A DNA stretch of 64,000 nt, from positions 434,001 through 498,000 of the forward strand of contig NZ_BAABBV010000002.1 in assembly GCF_039538145.1 (NCBI RefSeq), given 5' to 3'. The translations under genes were made by a program, and so were the position numbers. Below, one piece after another: positions 35,320-43,387 of the stretch. Numbering within the stretch: the first letter of the stretch is position 1; every line of letters begins with the position of its first letter. The stretch comes from Gryllotalpicola daejeonensis. Its GTDB lineage: Bacteria; Actinomycetota; Actinomycetes; Actinomycetales; Microbacteriaceae. Under the pieces are notes generated by a model. That model saw only the letters and a program-made list of their open reading frames with translations. It had not been told where the DNA came from and did not search any database.

Positions 35320-35336
35320 CTTAGCCTCATCCTAAG
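35320..35336. promoter_or_regulatory. probable MarR operator CTTAG-N7-CTAAG
   Basis: An inverted repeat between the divergent marR and BVMO genes. A second perfect hairpin, CCCCCGAACGGGGG, lies just downstream at about 35348. Confidence 0.5.
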
Positions 35337-35383
35337 CTTTTGCTTGTCCCCCGAACGGGGGCAGAGGGAGAAGCGGGGAACAC

Positions 35384-37192
35384 ATGACGAACGACCAGCT
35401 CGCGGGCATCGATGTCGAGGCGCTGCGCGCCAAGTACGCAAGCGAGCGGCAGCGGCGAATCCGCCCGGACGGCGCGAGCCAGTACCAGCCGACGACCGGC
35501 GCGTTCGGCTACTACGCGACCGACCCGTACACGGAGCGCACCGAACGCGAACCGCTGACCGACTCGGTCGAGGTGCTCGTCGTCGGCGCCGGGTTCGGCG
35601 GCCTCGTCACGGCGGCGCGGCTACGCCAGGCGGGGTTCGAGTCGATCCGCCTGATGGACGAGGGCGGCGACGTCGGCGGCACCTGGTACTGGAACCGCTA
35701 CCCCGGCATCCACTGCGACATCCAGTCCTACGTGTACATGCCCCTGCTCGAAGAGGTCGGCACCGTGCCCAACTGGCGCTACGCACCCGGCGAAGAGATT
35801 CGGCAGCACGCCGTCAAGATCGCCGAGACCTTCGACCTGTATCGCGACGCGGTCTTCCACACGCGCGTCACGTCGCTGACCTGGCAGGAAGACGACGCGC
35901 AGTGGCTGGTGGAGACCGACCGCGGCGACCGCATGCGCGCGACATACGTGATCACCTCCTCCGGCACGCTTTCGCAGCCGAAGCTTCCCGGCATTCCCGG
36001 CATCGAGTCGTTCCGCGGTCACACCTTCCACACCAGCCGGTGGGACTACGGCTACACCGGCGGCGACCAGTTCGGCGGCCTCACCGGGCTCGCCGACAAG
36101 CGCGTCGCCGTTGTCGGCACCGGCGCGACCGGCATCCAGGTCATTCCGTTCGTCGCCGAGGACGCCGAGCATCTCTTCGTCTTCCAGCGCACACCGTCAT
36201 CGGTGGACGTGCGTGACAACGCACCGACGGATCCCGAGTGGGCAGCCGCCCTGCAGCCCGGGTGGCAGCGCGAACGACAGGACAACTTCATCAGGATGGT
36301 CTCGGGCGAACCTGTCGAGCGAGATATGACGCAGGACGGCTGGACATCGACCGCGCAGCTGCAGCGCAAGATGATCACCGGTGCGCTCGACACCTCGCTC
36401 GATGAGGACGAGCGCGAACGCATCGACGAGCTCGTCGACTTCGCGAAGATGAACGAGATCCGCGAACGCGTCGACCGCATCGTGCGCGACCCGGCAACGG
36501 CCGAGAAGCTCAAGCCCTGGTACCGCTACATGTGCAAGCGGCCAACCTTCAGCGACCGATACCTACCGACGTTCAACCGCGACAACGTCACCCTGGTCGA
36601 CACGGCCGACTTCGGTGGAATCACACGGATGACCGAGACGGCGGTCGTCGTGGGCGAGACCGAGTACGAGGTCGACTGCGTCATTTTCGCCACGGGTTTC
36701 GAGGTCGGGCGATCCGGAATCGTGTCAGGCACCATGCCGGTCGCCGGCCGCGGAGGCGTCCAGCTGCTTGAGAGCTGGCGGAATGGGCCGCGCACACTGC
36801 ACGGCCTCTACAGCCACGGGTTCCCGAACCTCTTCAACCTCGGCTCGCTGCAGAACGCCAACTCGGTCAACTTCGTCCAGATCCTTCAGGACCAGGCCGA
36901 GCACATCGCCGCCGTCTTGTCCGCCGCGCGCGCGGCTCGCGCACGCTACGTGGAGCCGACGATTGAAGCCGAGGATGCCTGGCTCGACGTGCTGCGTCTG
37001 ACCGCTCGTGACAACAGCAAGTTCCTGACCGAATGCACCCCGAGCTACTACAACGGCGAGGGCACCCGCAGGTCGACCGCGGGCTCGTCGTATACGCCAG
37101 GGCCGGTGGCCTTCCAGCAGCTGCTGAGCGATTGGCGCGAGAACGCCATGGACGAGGTCCTCGTGATGAGCTCCCCGGTCACGAGGGACTGA
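35384..37192 (+). CDS. type I Baeyer-Villiger monooxygenase (cyclohexanone monooxygenase-like)
   Basis: A 602-residue flavoprotein that inserts one oxygen next to a ketone, using FAD and NADPH. The two Rossmann motifs are VVGAGFGGL (about residue 68) and VGTGATGIQ (about residue 245). Between them lies the family fingerprint FxGxxxHxxxW, read here as FRGHTFHTSRWD. Length and layout match cyclohexanone/cyclododecanone-type enzymes. ATG 35384 follows a purine-rich site. The nearby SDR and ADH could supply its ketone substrate from an alcohol; no lactone hydrolase is next to it. Confidence 0.92.
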   Translation: MTNDQLAGIDVEALRAKYASERQRRIRPDGASQYQPTTGAFGYYATDPYTERTEREPLTDSVEVLVVGAGFGGLVTAARLRQAGFESIRLMDEGGDVGGTWYWNRYPGIHCDIQSYVYMPLLEEVGTVPNWRYAPGEEIRQHAVKIAETFDLYRDAVFHTRVTSLTWQEDDAQWLVETDRGDRMRATYVITSSGTLSQPKLPGIPGIESFRGHTFHTSRWDYGYTGGDQFGGLTGLADKRVAVVGTGATGIQVIPFVAEDAEHLFVFQRTPSSVDVRDNAPTDPEWAAALQPGWQRERQDNFIRMVSGEPVERDMTQDGWTSTAQLQRKMITGALDTSLDEDERERIDELVDFAKMNEIRERVDRIVRDPATAEKLKPWYRYMCKRPTFSDRYLPTFNRDNVTLVDTADFGGITRMTETAVVVGETEYEVDCVIFATGFEVGRSGIVSGTMPVAGRGGVQLLESWRNGPRTLHGLYSHGFPNLFNLGSLQNANSVNFVQILQDQAEHIAAVLSAARAARARYVEPTIEAEDAWLDVLRLTARDNSKFLTECTPSYYNGEGTRRSTAGSSYTPGPVAFQQLLSDWRENAMDEVLVMSSPVTRD

Positions 37193-37318
37193 GCGAAACG
37201 TCCGGAAGCCGGTGCCGCGGGCTCGGCCTGAATCGATGGCCACGGCTGCTCTCGAGCTCGACCGCCTCGCGGCGCCTGATGGGTGTTGGCGACCGGGCGA
37301 GGTCACATCCCCGGACGC

Positions 37319-37376
37319 GGGATTCTTCTTGTGGAGCCGCCTAAGGGAATCGAACCCTTGACCTATTCATTACGAG
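37319..37376. repeat. att direct repeat, left copy (tRNA-Thr 3' fragment)
   Basis: 58 bp identical to 40960-41017. On the minus strand it is the tRNA from the anticodon loop (CTCGTAA) through CCA plus 14 bp of flank. The 5' half of the tRNA is missing here. Confidence 0.92.
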
Positions 37377-37911
37377 AGCCAGGTACCCGGCCGGAGCGCC
37401 TTTTCTCGCGTTTCTGACGTTTCACCTTTTGCCCAAAACGGCTGCGATGTAGTCCTGCCAGGGACACCACGGGGACACGAGCGACTCAACTGTCCGCCGG
37501 GAACGAGCGCCAACTTGGCAGGGTCTAGGAACCGCCCGTGGCGTGCATTTCTGGGATTCAGCCGCACCGAGATTGACCGCACGCACGCGTCGTAAATGAA
37601 TGCAACCGTCCCCTCACCGTCCTGAAACCGAACTCGTCGATACCTGGCCATACCAGACTTTCGACCGCGTGGCCCAGCGCGCGGGCGATACAGAGCCGTT
37701 CGGGTTACAGGAAGTGCCAAGCCTGCCAGCGAAGTAAGTCTGTGGACATCGGCAGAGTGCCCGACAGAGCTTCAGATCGTCCTCATCGAGCGGCGCGCTG
37801 GCCGGGCCGCACAATGCGCTGCTCGCCGCGACCGCGATCCGACCCCGCCACCCCGGCTCCGTCACAGGGCCGGCGACCCAGCTTGCCTACCGCACCAGCT
37901 CGATCCGCGCC
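37377..37911. other. left arm of the element, no gene seen
   Basis: 535 bp with only short, non-coding-looking frames. It holds the 18-bp sequence GGGACACCACGGGGACAC at 37461-37478, repeated exactly at 40881-40898 in the right arm and in the same orientation; this may be an integrase arm-type site. Confidence 0.6.
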
Positions 37912-38602
37912 TTACTTGAAAGCCCCGTGGAGTCGCGATAGGTCGGCGTGGCCCGCCCACGAGCGGATGTACTCGGCCGCGTCGGTCCTGTCGCGGAGAA
38001 TCGACCGCAGTCTGCCACTGTGTACGTTCGCCACCAGCCAAACCCACTGCGGGTGGTTCGCGGTCGGCCGTGCAGCGATCCACACACGATTGTCCCCGTG
38101 GGAGACGCCTCACGCACCCGATCTCGATCCACGCTCGATATTTCATAAAGGTCGCCCGCGGCCTCGCACCAGACCCCCAGCGATCAGATTGGAAGACTCC
38201 GACAGCCGACAGTCGAATGCCCGGAAGCAGCGCGTCCCTGCCGGAGCCTCTAGCCAATTGCATCAACGCCTTCCGGCTTCCCAAGCCGAATGACATGACG
38301 AAGACTGCGGAGGCGGGGAAACGGCTTTGAAGGGCGTGAACACGGCCGGCGCGCACGGCCGCAACCGGGACCAGGCAGAGTGCAGGAACTGCCCACGCTA
38401 AAACCACCGCGCCAACGCCACCGGGAACGTCAGAGAGCACCCACGGCGGCGGATCGATGATAAGTAAGGCCTCTCCCAAGAGCAGAAGCGTCGTCACCAT
38501 GAGGCATGCGAACCACGTTGCAACCTTCGAAGCGCTTCCGAAGCGAGCCAAGCGGGAACCGACGAATACCGCTCCTTCGGGCCGCGCCTGTCCAACGCTC
38601 AT
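37912..38602 (-). pseudogene. frameshifted gene for a small membrane protein
   Basis: The N-terminal frame from 38602 has two membrane segments (about residues 28-50 and 62-84) and then a conserved-looking part ending IRLSAVGVFQSDRWG. A one-base deletion in a G run (about 38175) moves the sense to a second frame, read WCEAAGDLYEISSVDRDRV and ending SPTGTIV. A GTGTGTGG repeat (about 38083) moves it to a third frame, read WIAARPTANHPQWVWLVAN and ending RLHGAFK with TAA at 37912. Joined, the three pieces make one coherent protein of about 230 residues. Function unknown. Sequencing error at the G run cannot be excluded for the first shift. Confidence 0.75.
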
Positions 38603-38799
38603 CTCGGGTACCCCACGTCAGATTCGTCGCGTTCCATACCCGCGACCCAGGCTAACAACAGAGCTCAGAATATCTGCCGACGACCCAAACCGCTGCCGAA
38701 GGCGTCGAGCGCCTCCCACAAATCTCGAGCGAGCGCTGGCTTCAGCAATCGGACGACGGAGCTGGGCATGCCCAAAACCGCCATTGCAACTCCAATAGT
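38603..38799. other. AT-richer spacer in the element
   Basis: 197 bp between the frameshifted gene and the candidate immunity gene. No convincing ORF, repeat or RNA was seen. Confidence 0.5.
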
Positions 38800-39090
38800 T
38801 CAGATCACGTATTTCCGCGACTGCCGCTCGTAGTACTCGGCCGCGTCCGCATAGAAGCCAACTAGAAAAGAGCTTATCGAACGATCGAACGCCTCAATCG
38901 ACGGGAAGTCGGATCCGTTACTCGCCATCGAGAACCCGTACTTTCCCTCCAGCCACGTCGGAAGACGCGGAGTCGGCCCCGTTAGCCATTCAATGTCGAA
39001 GCTGTTCTCTCCAGGCGCCCGTTGCGTTACACGAAACCGCTGTCCTCGAAACGTATGCTCAAACTCTCGGTTCTCGTCGCTAGTGTCCAC
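38800..39090 (-). CDS. candidate immunity protein for the Rhs tip
   Basis: A 96-residue soluble acidic protein with no signal peptide. GTG 39090 is chosen because AAGGAG lies six bases upstream; the longer open frame overlaps the rhs stop and lacks such a site. It begins 23 bp after the rhs stop on the same strand, the standard place for the immunity gene of a polymorphic toxin. The sequence, with an aromatic centre (IEWLTGPTPRLPTWLEGKYG) and helical end (ADAAEYYERQSRKY), is not one I recognise. Immunity is inferred from position and size. Confidence 0.65.
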   Translation of the reverse strand: MDTSDENREFEHTFRGQRFRVTQRAPGENSFDIEWLTGPTPRLPTWLEGKYGFSMASNGSDFPSIEAFDRSISSFLVGFYADAAEYYERQSRKYVI

Positions 39091-39113
39091 GAACGCTCCT
39101 TTTCGCCGCACAA

Positions 39114-40337
39114 TTAAACACGGCATGGAAGTGTGTCGGGTGCCGATTTCGCGTCCACACTGCCGCTCCATAGTCCGGGAATGACTGAAAATGCATAACC
39201 GCGCCATTTGGTGTCTCGACCATTGATGCAGATCGCTCTGGCTGTTGCTCGCTTTCCTTTGCCACTACCGGCACGGACTTGATGATTTCGATCAGAGTCG
39301 ATCTTGTACCAGACTCCGGCGATGTCCTCCTCCAGCACAACTGTGACTCTCGCAAATCGATATTTCGTAGGAACATCTTCTCGCGTCCACCATCCATGAA
39401 CGGACACCTCCTTGTAGCCAGTGACGGTCGTGGAAATGTGCGGGTAGTCGACGTACGTAAACCAGTGATAGAAGCCGAAGAAGGTGAATATACTTCGACC
39501 CGTAATGTCATTCGAGTTGATCGGATCGTTTGGGTAGTTGTACGAGTTCTCATTTCCCCCGGCGACCGGGTCGACGCTGGTGAATCTCCCCGTAGTGGAG
39601 TTGTATAAGCGCGCGCCCATTAGCACGAGACTTGCACCACCCTTGGCTCGCTGCTGCGCACCAAGCCACGCATAGGCCTCGATGCCCGTGCTGGTGTCCG
39701 CGCCTTCAGTGTTCCCATATTCATCGTAGACCGAGTACCCATCGACTTGCGTTGCATTCTCGCCAGGCGAGACCGCGATTGCTGCAACCACAGCGCCACT
39801 CAGATCCGTGAGGTCGAGACTCGCCGTTGTCGTGCCAGCTTCGGTTGTTGAAGCGGCGGAGAGGCCGCCTGCGATTGAAGTCGTATATGCGGTCTCTGCT
39901 GAGCCAGTCTGATCACCCGTAGAGACCCACGCCGGGCTGTCAGACGCATCGCTGTAGTGATCAGTGACCGTACTCGCGCTAGCTCCACTTGTGGCGGTGG
40001 TCACGCGCCTGCCCGTTGGATCGATCGAGTACGTCGTGATAGTGCCGCCTTCGGTAATCGTATGTGCCGCGTCGGTGTCGTAGTAGCTCAGCGTGACGTC
40101 GCCGGCGGTGGCGTCGGGCGCATCGGCGCCGGGGAGCGTCGTCTGGCGTCCGAATGCGTCGTAGCTGTAGGTGCCGGACCCGTTGGCGCCGGTGAGCTGG
40201 CGGGAGTCGGCGTCGTAGGTCCAGGTTTTGCTCGTCTGGGTAACGTCGTCGGCGGCGTTGTCGGTGGTGCATCCGTCGGAGTCCCTTGTAGAGGTCAGGG
40301 TCGTGCGGTTGCCGTGCTGGTCGAAAGAGTATTGCAC
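39114..40337 (-). CDS. Rhs/YD-repeat protein, C-terminal fragment with variable tip
   Basis: Residues 1-240 are YD-type repeats (YSFDQHGNRTTL, WTYDADSRQLTG, YSYDAFGRQTTL). Then comes the Rhs core end GARLYNSTTGRFTSVDPVAG and NSYNYPNDPINSNDITG. Residues 281-407 are a tip unlike the core, rich in aromatic residues, with Cys in ARAICINGR and at the end in TLPCRV, and no nuclease or deaminase motif I can see. Full Rhs proteins are 1,500 residues or more with a secretion N terminus; here the gene begins at the junction with the integrase fragment, so export and promoter are lost. The frame is open upstream of GTG 40337 to about 40390. Confidence 0.8.
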   Translation of the reverse strand: MQYSFDQHGNRTTLTSTRDSDGCTTDNAADDVTQTSKTWTYDADSRQLTGANGSGTYSYDAFGRQTTLPGADAPDATAGDVTLSYYDTDAAHTITEGGTITTYSIDPTGRRVTTATSGASASTVTDHYSDASDSPAWVSTGDQTGSAETAYTTSIAGGLSAASTTEAGTTTASLDLTDLSGAVVAAIAVSPGENATQVDGYSVYDEYGNTEGADTSTGIEAYAWLGAQQRAKGGASLVLMGARLYNSTTGRFTSVDPVAGGNENSYNYPNDPINSNDITGRSIFTFFGFYHWFTYVDYPHISTTVTGYKEVSVHGWWTREDVPTKYRFARVTVVLEEDIAGVWYKIDSDRNHQVRAGSGKGKRATARAICINGRDTKWRGYAFSVIPGLWSGSVDAKSAPDTLPCRV

Positions 40338-40390
40338 GCCACGTCCGGGAGCCTGACGATGAAGACCCAGTTCAGGGAACTTACGCGCGT

Positions 40391-40936
40391 GTGCTGGGAC
40401 TCACCGGACTCCGGTGGGGCGAGCTGAGCGCCCTGCGCGTCCGCGACGTGCAACTACTCCCCTATCCGGCGTTCCGAGTGTCTCGAAGCGGTCCGAGCGG
40501 GCACGCCATTCGCACACAGACGAAGGGCGGTGCGGCGCGCACTGTGCCGTTGCCGCCACAGGTCGTCGAGATCGTCAAGCCGCTGCTGGACAGGCCAGCT
40601 CAGGCGCTCCTCTTCACGTCAGCGACCGGCGAGCGACTTCACGGGTCCAACTGGAAGCGCGACGTGAAGTGGGCCGTGCACGCCGAAGGCCGGCGTGTCC
40701 ATGACCTGCGGCACACAGCGGCGACGCTGTGGCTGTCCAACGGCATCGACCTCAAGACGGTGCAGCACTGGCTCGGGCACGCGTCGGCCCAAATGACTGC
40801 AAATGTCTACACGCACTGGATGGGTGCCGATGCAGACGCCGCAGCATTGGCCAAGTTCACTCAGGTTCTCGAGACCGCCGGGGACACCACGGGGACACAG
40901 CCCGTTCCTCTGAAACGAAAGCCGAAGACCTCGTGA
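40391..40936 (+). pseudogene. tyrosine recombinase (phage integrase), 5'-truncated
   Basis: 181 residues covering only the catalytic domain: Arg in LTGLRWGELSALR, HDLRHTAATLW (His-x-x-Arg), GHAS and the nucleophile in NVYTHWMG. The N-terminal arm-binding and core-binding domains (about 200 residues) are missing; the frame stays open to about 40320 but soon overlaps the opposite-strand rhs fragment. It reads toward the intact tRNA-Thr and ends 24 bp before the att repeat, the usual place for a tRNA-targeting integrase. Confidence 0.82.
40881..40898 (+). repeat. 18-bp arm repeat, right copy
   Basis: GGGACACCACGGGGACAC, identical to 37461-37478 and in the same orientation. It lies inside the 3' end of the integrase fragment. 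Confidence 0.8.
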
Positions 40937-40943
40937 TGCAGAA

Positions 40944-40965
40944 AATCCCCGGCGTACCGGGGATT
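40944..40965 (+). terminator. integrase terminator
   Basis: Perfect arms AATCCCCGG / CCGGGGATT with loop CGTA, followed by CTTCTTG. Its right arm enters the att repeat. Confidence 0.8.
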
Positions 40966-41017
40966 CTTCTTGTGGAGCCGCCTAAGGGAATCGAACCCTT
41001 GACCTATTCATTACGAG
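40960..41017. repeat. att direct repeat, right copy
   Basis: 58 bp identical to 37319-37376; this copy is part of the intact tRNA-Thr gene. Confidence 0.92.
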
Positions 41018-41048
41018 TGAATCGCTCTGCCGACTGAGCTAAGGCGGC
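40973..41048 (-). tRNA. tRNA-Thr (anticodon CGT)
   Basis: 76 nt with acceptor GCCGCCT/AGGCGGC, D arm GCTC-AGTCGGCAGA-GCG, anticodon stem ATTCA/TGAAT with loop CTCGTAA (anticodon CGT, codon ACG), T arm AAGGG-TTCGATT-CCCTT and encoded CCA. All stems pair. It is the integration target of the 3.7-kb element. Confidence 0.97.
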
Positions 41049-41119
41049 GTGGGCGGCGAACCGCACACGATCAATGAGTTTACAGGACGCAGACGGATGC
41101 TTGCGACCGCGCGCCCTCG

Positions 41120-41773
41120 CTAGACGTTGACCTGCGACGACAGTTGGTGCAACTGCTCGAACGAGCGCTGCACGCACTCGGCGAGGCGCCCCTTGCCCCC
41201 GGCATCCACCCAGCTCGCCCACGCATTGCGAAGCCCGGCGAACGAGACGAACACGACCAGCCGCGCCCGCTCACGCAACTCGGCGGGGTCCGCGCCGAGC
41301 GCGGGATCGAGCACCACGAGGCGGCGAGAGACGAGCTCGATCATCTTGCCGGTGAGCTCTTCCATGGTCTCCATGCGCAGCCGGAACAGCTGCGGGTGAC
41401 GCAGCATCAGAAGCATCCGCTGCTCCTGAAGCTCGTGCGCCGCCCGGGTCTGCTCGTCGCTCTTGCTGTCGATCACGGTGGCGAGCAGGTTGCGGATGCC
41501 GTCGAGGATCGGCTGGTCGGCCGAGGCACTGAGGAACGCCTCGATCTCGTCGGGGTCGGGGCCGTGCGGGCCGTGACCGACGACCGCGGCCTCTTTGGAG
41601 GGGAAGTAGTTGAAGAACGTGCGGGGCGAGACATCCGCAGACTCGGCGATCTCGTCGATCGTGACGTTCTCGTAGCCCTTGTCGAGCGACAGGTCGAGGG
41701 CTGCGCGCTCGATGGCATGCCGGGTGGCGACGCGCTTGCGCTCTCTCAGGCCGGGTTCCTTGAGATCTGTCAC
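41120..41773 (-). CDS. TetR family regulator
   Basis: A 217-residue regulator with helix-turn-helix VTIDEIAESADVSPRTFFNY followed by FPSKEAAV and a helical ligand domain. GTG 41773 is used; GGAGGG touches it, so a leaderless start or a start a few codons upstream is possible. A 15-bp palindrome 14 bp upstream is a likely autoregulatory site. It is downstream of, and on the same strand as, the lipoprotein gene but separate from it. Target genes unknown. Confidence 0.88.
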   Translation of the reverse strand: MTDLKEPGLRERKRVATRHAIERAALDLSLDKGYENVTIDEIAESADVSPRTFFNYFPSKEAAVVGHGPHGPDPDEIEAFLSASADQPILDGIRNLLATVIDSKSDEQTRAAHELQEQRMLLMLRHPQLFRLRMETMEELTGKMIELVSRRLVVLDPALGADPAELRERARLVVFVSFAGLRNAWASWVDAGGKGRLAECVQRSFEQLHQLSSQVNV

Positions 41774-41786
41774 CCCTCCATTATCG

Positions 41787-41801
41787 TTGCAGTGCCTGCA
41801 A
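41787..41801. promoter_or_regulatory. probable TetR operator TTGCAG-TGC-CTGCAA
   Basis: A perfect 15-bp inverted repeat between the TetR start codon and the stop of the lipoprotein gene. Confidence 0.6.
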
Positions 41802-41815
41802 AGTTGCACCACATG

Positions 41816-43387
41816 TCAGCAGTCGGGGTCCTGTGGAGGCACGGATCCCTTCACGAAGTAGTCGTCGACGGTGTTCGAGACGCAGGAGTTCGAGCGGCCA
41901 TAGGCGGTGTGGCCCGAGCCGTTCCAGGTCACCAGGTGGCCGTTGTCGAGGCTCTTCGCGAGATTCACGGACTGCTGGTACGGCGTCGCCGGGTCATTCG
42001 TCGTGCCGAGCACTAGGATCGGCGCCGAGCCCGTCGCATGGACCGGAGCCGGCGTGCGCACGGGCTTCGCCGGCCAGTTCCAGCAGGTGATGCCCCCATA
42101 GCTGAAGAACGGGCCCATCACCGGCGCAACCTGCGCGACGCGGCGGGCTTCGGACTGCATGTGCGCGAGGTCGGTGTCGAAGGTGTAGTCGAGGCAGTCG
42201 ATCGCTTGAAACGCCACCGCGGTGTTGGTGGTGTACTTCCCCTGCTGATTGCGGTCGTTGTACTGGTCGGCGAGGATGAACGCCACCTTCGCGCTGCCGG
42301 CGTTGACATCTTTGAACAGAATGTCGAGCTCGGGCCAGTTCGCCGTCGTGTAGAGCGGCATGATGATCGCGAGCAACATCGTGCTCGCCCCCAGCATCCG
42401 GCCGTCGGCGTTCTTGATCGGGTTCTGCTGCACCTTGTCGAGCAGGCCCGAGATCGCCGTCATGACGCCATCGACGCTGCCTTCGAAGGGGCAGGTCTTG
42501 TCTTTCGTGAGGCACCACTGCGCGTAGGCCCTGAGGTTCGACTCGAAGCCCTTCGCCTGCAGCTCGGTGAGGTCGTCGTAGCTGGACGCCGGGTCGACCA
42601 CGCCGTCGAGCGTCATGCGCCCGACATTCTTCGGGAAGAGGTCGGCGTAGATCGCGCCGATCATGGTGCCGTAGCTGAAGCCGAGGTAGTTGAGTTTCGC
42701 ATCACCCACGTTCGCGCGCAGCATGTCGAGGTCGCGCGCGGTGCTCACGGTGTCGACGTGGCCGAGCAGCGCGCCCGTGTTCTGCGCGCAGGCCTGGCCG
42801 AGCGACGTGGTCGCCTGCTTGCTGGCGGCGAGCCATTCGGGGCTGCCGCGCTCGCCGGGCAGGATGCCGTACAGGAAGCCATCGAGGCCCTTGTCGTCGT
42901 AGCACTTCACCGCCGAAGAGCGGCCGACGCCCCGTGGGTCCCAGCCGATCACGTCGAAGTTCTTCTGCAGCGTGGCCGAGGTGGCGCCGACGCTGTTGCG
43001 CACGAAGTCGACACCCGAGACGCCAGGGCCCCCGGGGTTCACGAACAGCGAGCCCTGTTTCGCGCCGGTCGCCGGCTTGCGGATCAGGGCGAGGCTGATC
43101 GGCGCGCCCTCAGACGGATGCTGCCAGTCGAGCGGCGCCTTCGCCGTCGCGCAGAGGAAGCCGCCGCTGCAGTCGCTCCAGACCAGCCGCTGGGTATAGA
43201 AGCCCTGCACCGCCTCCGCGTCGGCCGGCGACATACCCTCGACGGATGCCGTTGGCGAGGCCACGGGCGTCGAGGTCTGGGTGGGCAGCTTGTGCTGTGA
43301 GGTGGTGCACCCGACCAACAGCACCGCCGCGACCACCGCCGCAGCGACCGCCCGCAGGCTCTGCACTCCGGTCAGGCGGCGGGTCAT
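41816..43387 (-). CDS. secreted alpha/beta-hydrolase lipoprotein (tripeptidyl aminopeptidase-like)
   Basis: A 523-residue exported hydrolase. The N terminus is a lipoprotein signal ending in the lipobox LVGC (about residue 27), then a Thr/Pro/Ser linker. The hydrolase core has the oxyanion region NPGGPGVSG, the nucleophile elbow GFSYGTMIG and a C-terminal TAP-like segment with GTTNDPATPY (Asp) and NGSGHTAYG (His). The family removes N-terminal tripeptides or similar groups outside the cell. ATG 43387 overlaps the stop of holB by 4 bp, so it is co-transcribed with holB, tmk and topA. Confidence 0.9.
   Translation of the reverse strand: MTRRLTGVQSLRAVAAAVVAAVLLVGCTTSQHKLPTQTSTPVASPTASVEGMSPADAEAVQGFYTQRLVWSDCSGGFLCATAKAPLDWQHPSEGAPISLALIRKPATGAKQGSLFVNPGGPGVSGVDFVRNSVGATSATLQKNFDVIGWDPRGVGRSSAVKCYDDKGLDGFLYGILPGERGSPEWLAASKQATTSLGQACAQNTGALLGHVDTVSTARDLDMLRANVGDAKLNYLGFSYGTMIGAIYADLFPKNVGRMTLDGVVDPASSYDDLTELQAKGFESNLRAYAQWCLTKDKTCPFEGSVDGVMTAISGLLDKVQQNPIKNADGRMLGASTMLLAIIMPLYTTANWPELDILFKDVNAGSAKVAFILADQYNDRNQQGKYTTNTAVAFQAIDCLDYTFDTDLAHMQSEARRVAQVAPVMGPFFSYGGITCWNWPAKPVRTPAPVHATGSAPILVLGTTNDPATPYQQSVNLAKSLDNGHLVTWNGSGHTAYGRSNSCVSNTVDDYFVKGSVPPQDPDC

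Larger units (their letters stand above)
37319..41017. mobile_element. decayed integrative element in tRNA-Thr(CGT)
   Basis: Bounded by a perfect 58-bp direct repeat that covers the 3' part of tRNA-Thr and its flank. It contains, from left to right: a 0.5-kb arm without genes, a frameshifted membrane-protein gene, a candidate immunity gene, an Rhs C-terminal fragment and an integrase fragment next to the intact tRNA. Base composition falls visibly in the middle (about 38.45-39.6 kb) compared with the flanks, which supports foreign origin. The integrase lacks its N-terminal half, so the element should not move by itself. Confidence 0.85.

Noticed and set aside
37370..37865. Short minus-strand frames in the left arm of the element
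   Set aside because: No ribosome site, no domain-like pattern, and one overlaps the att repeat.
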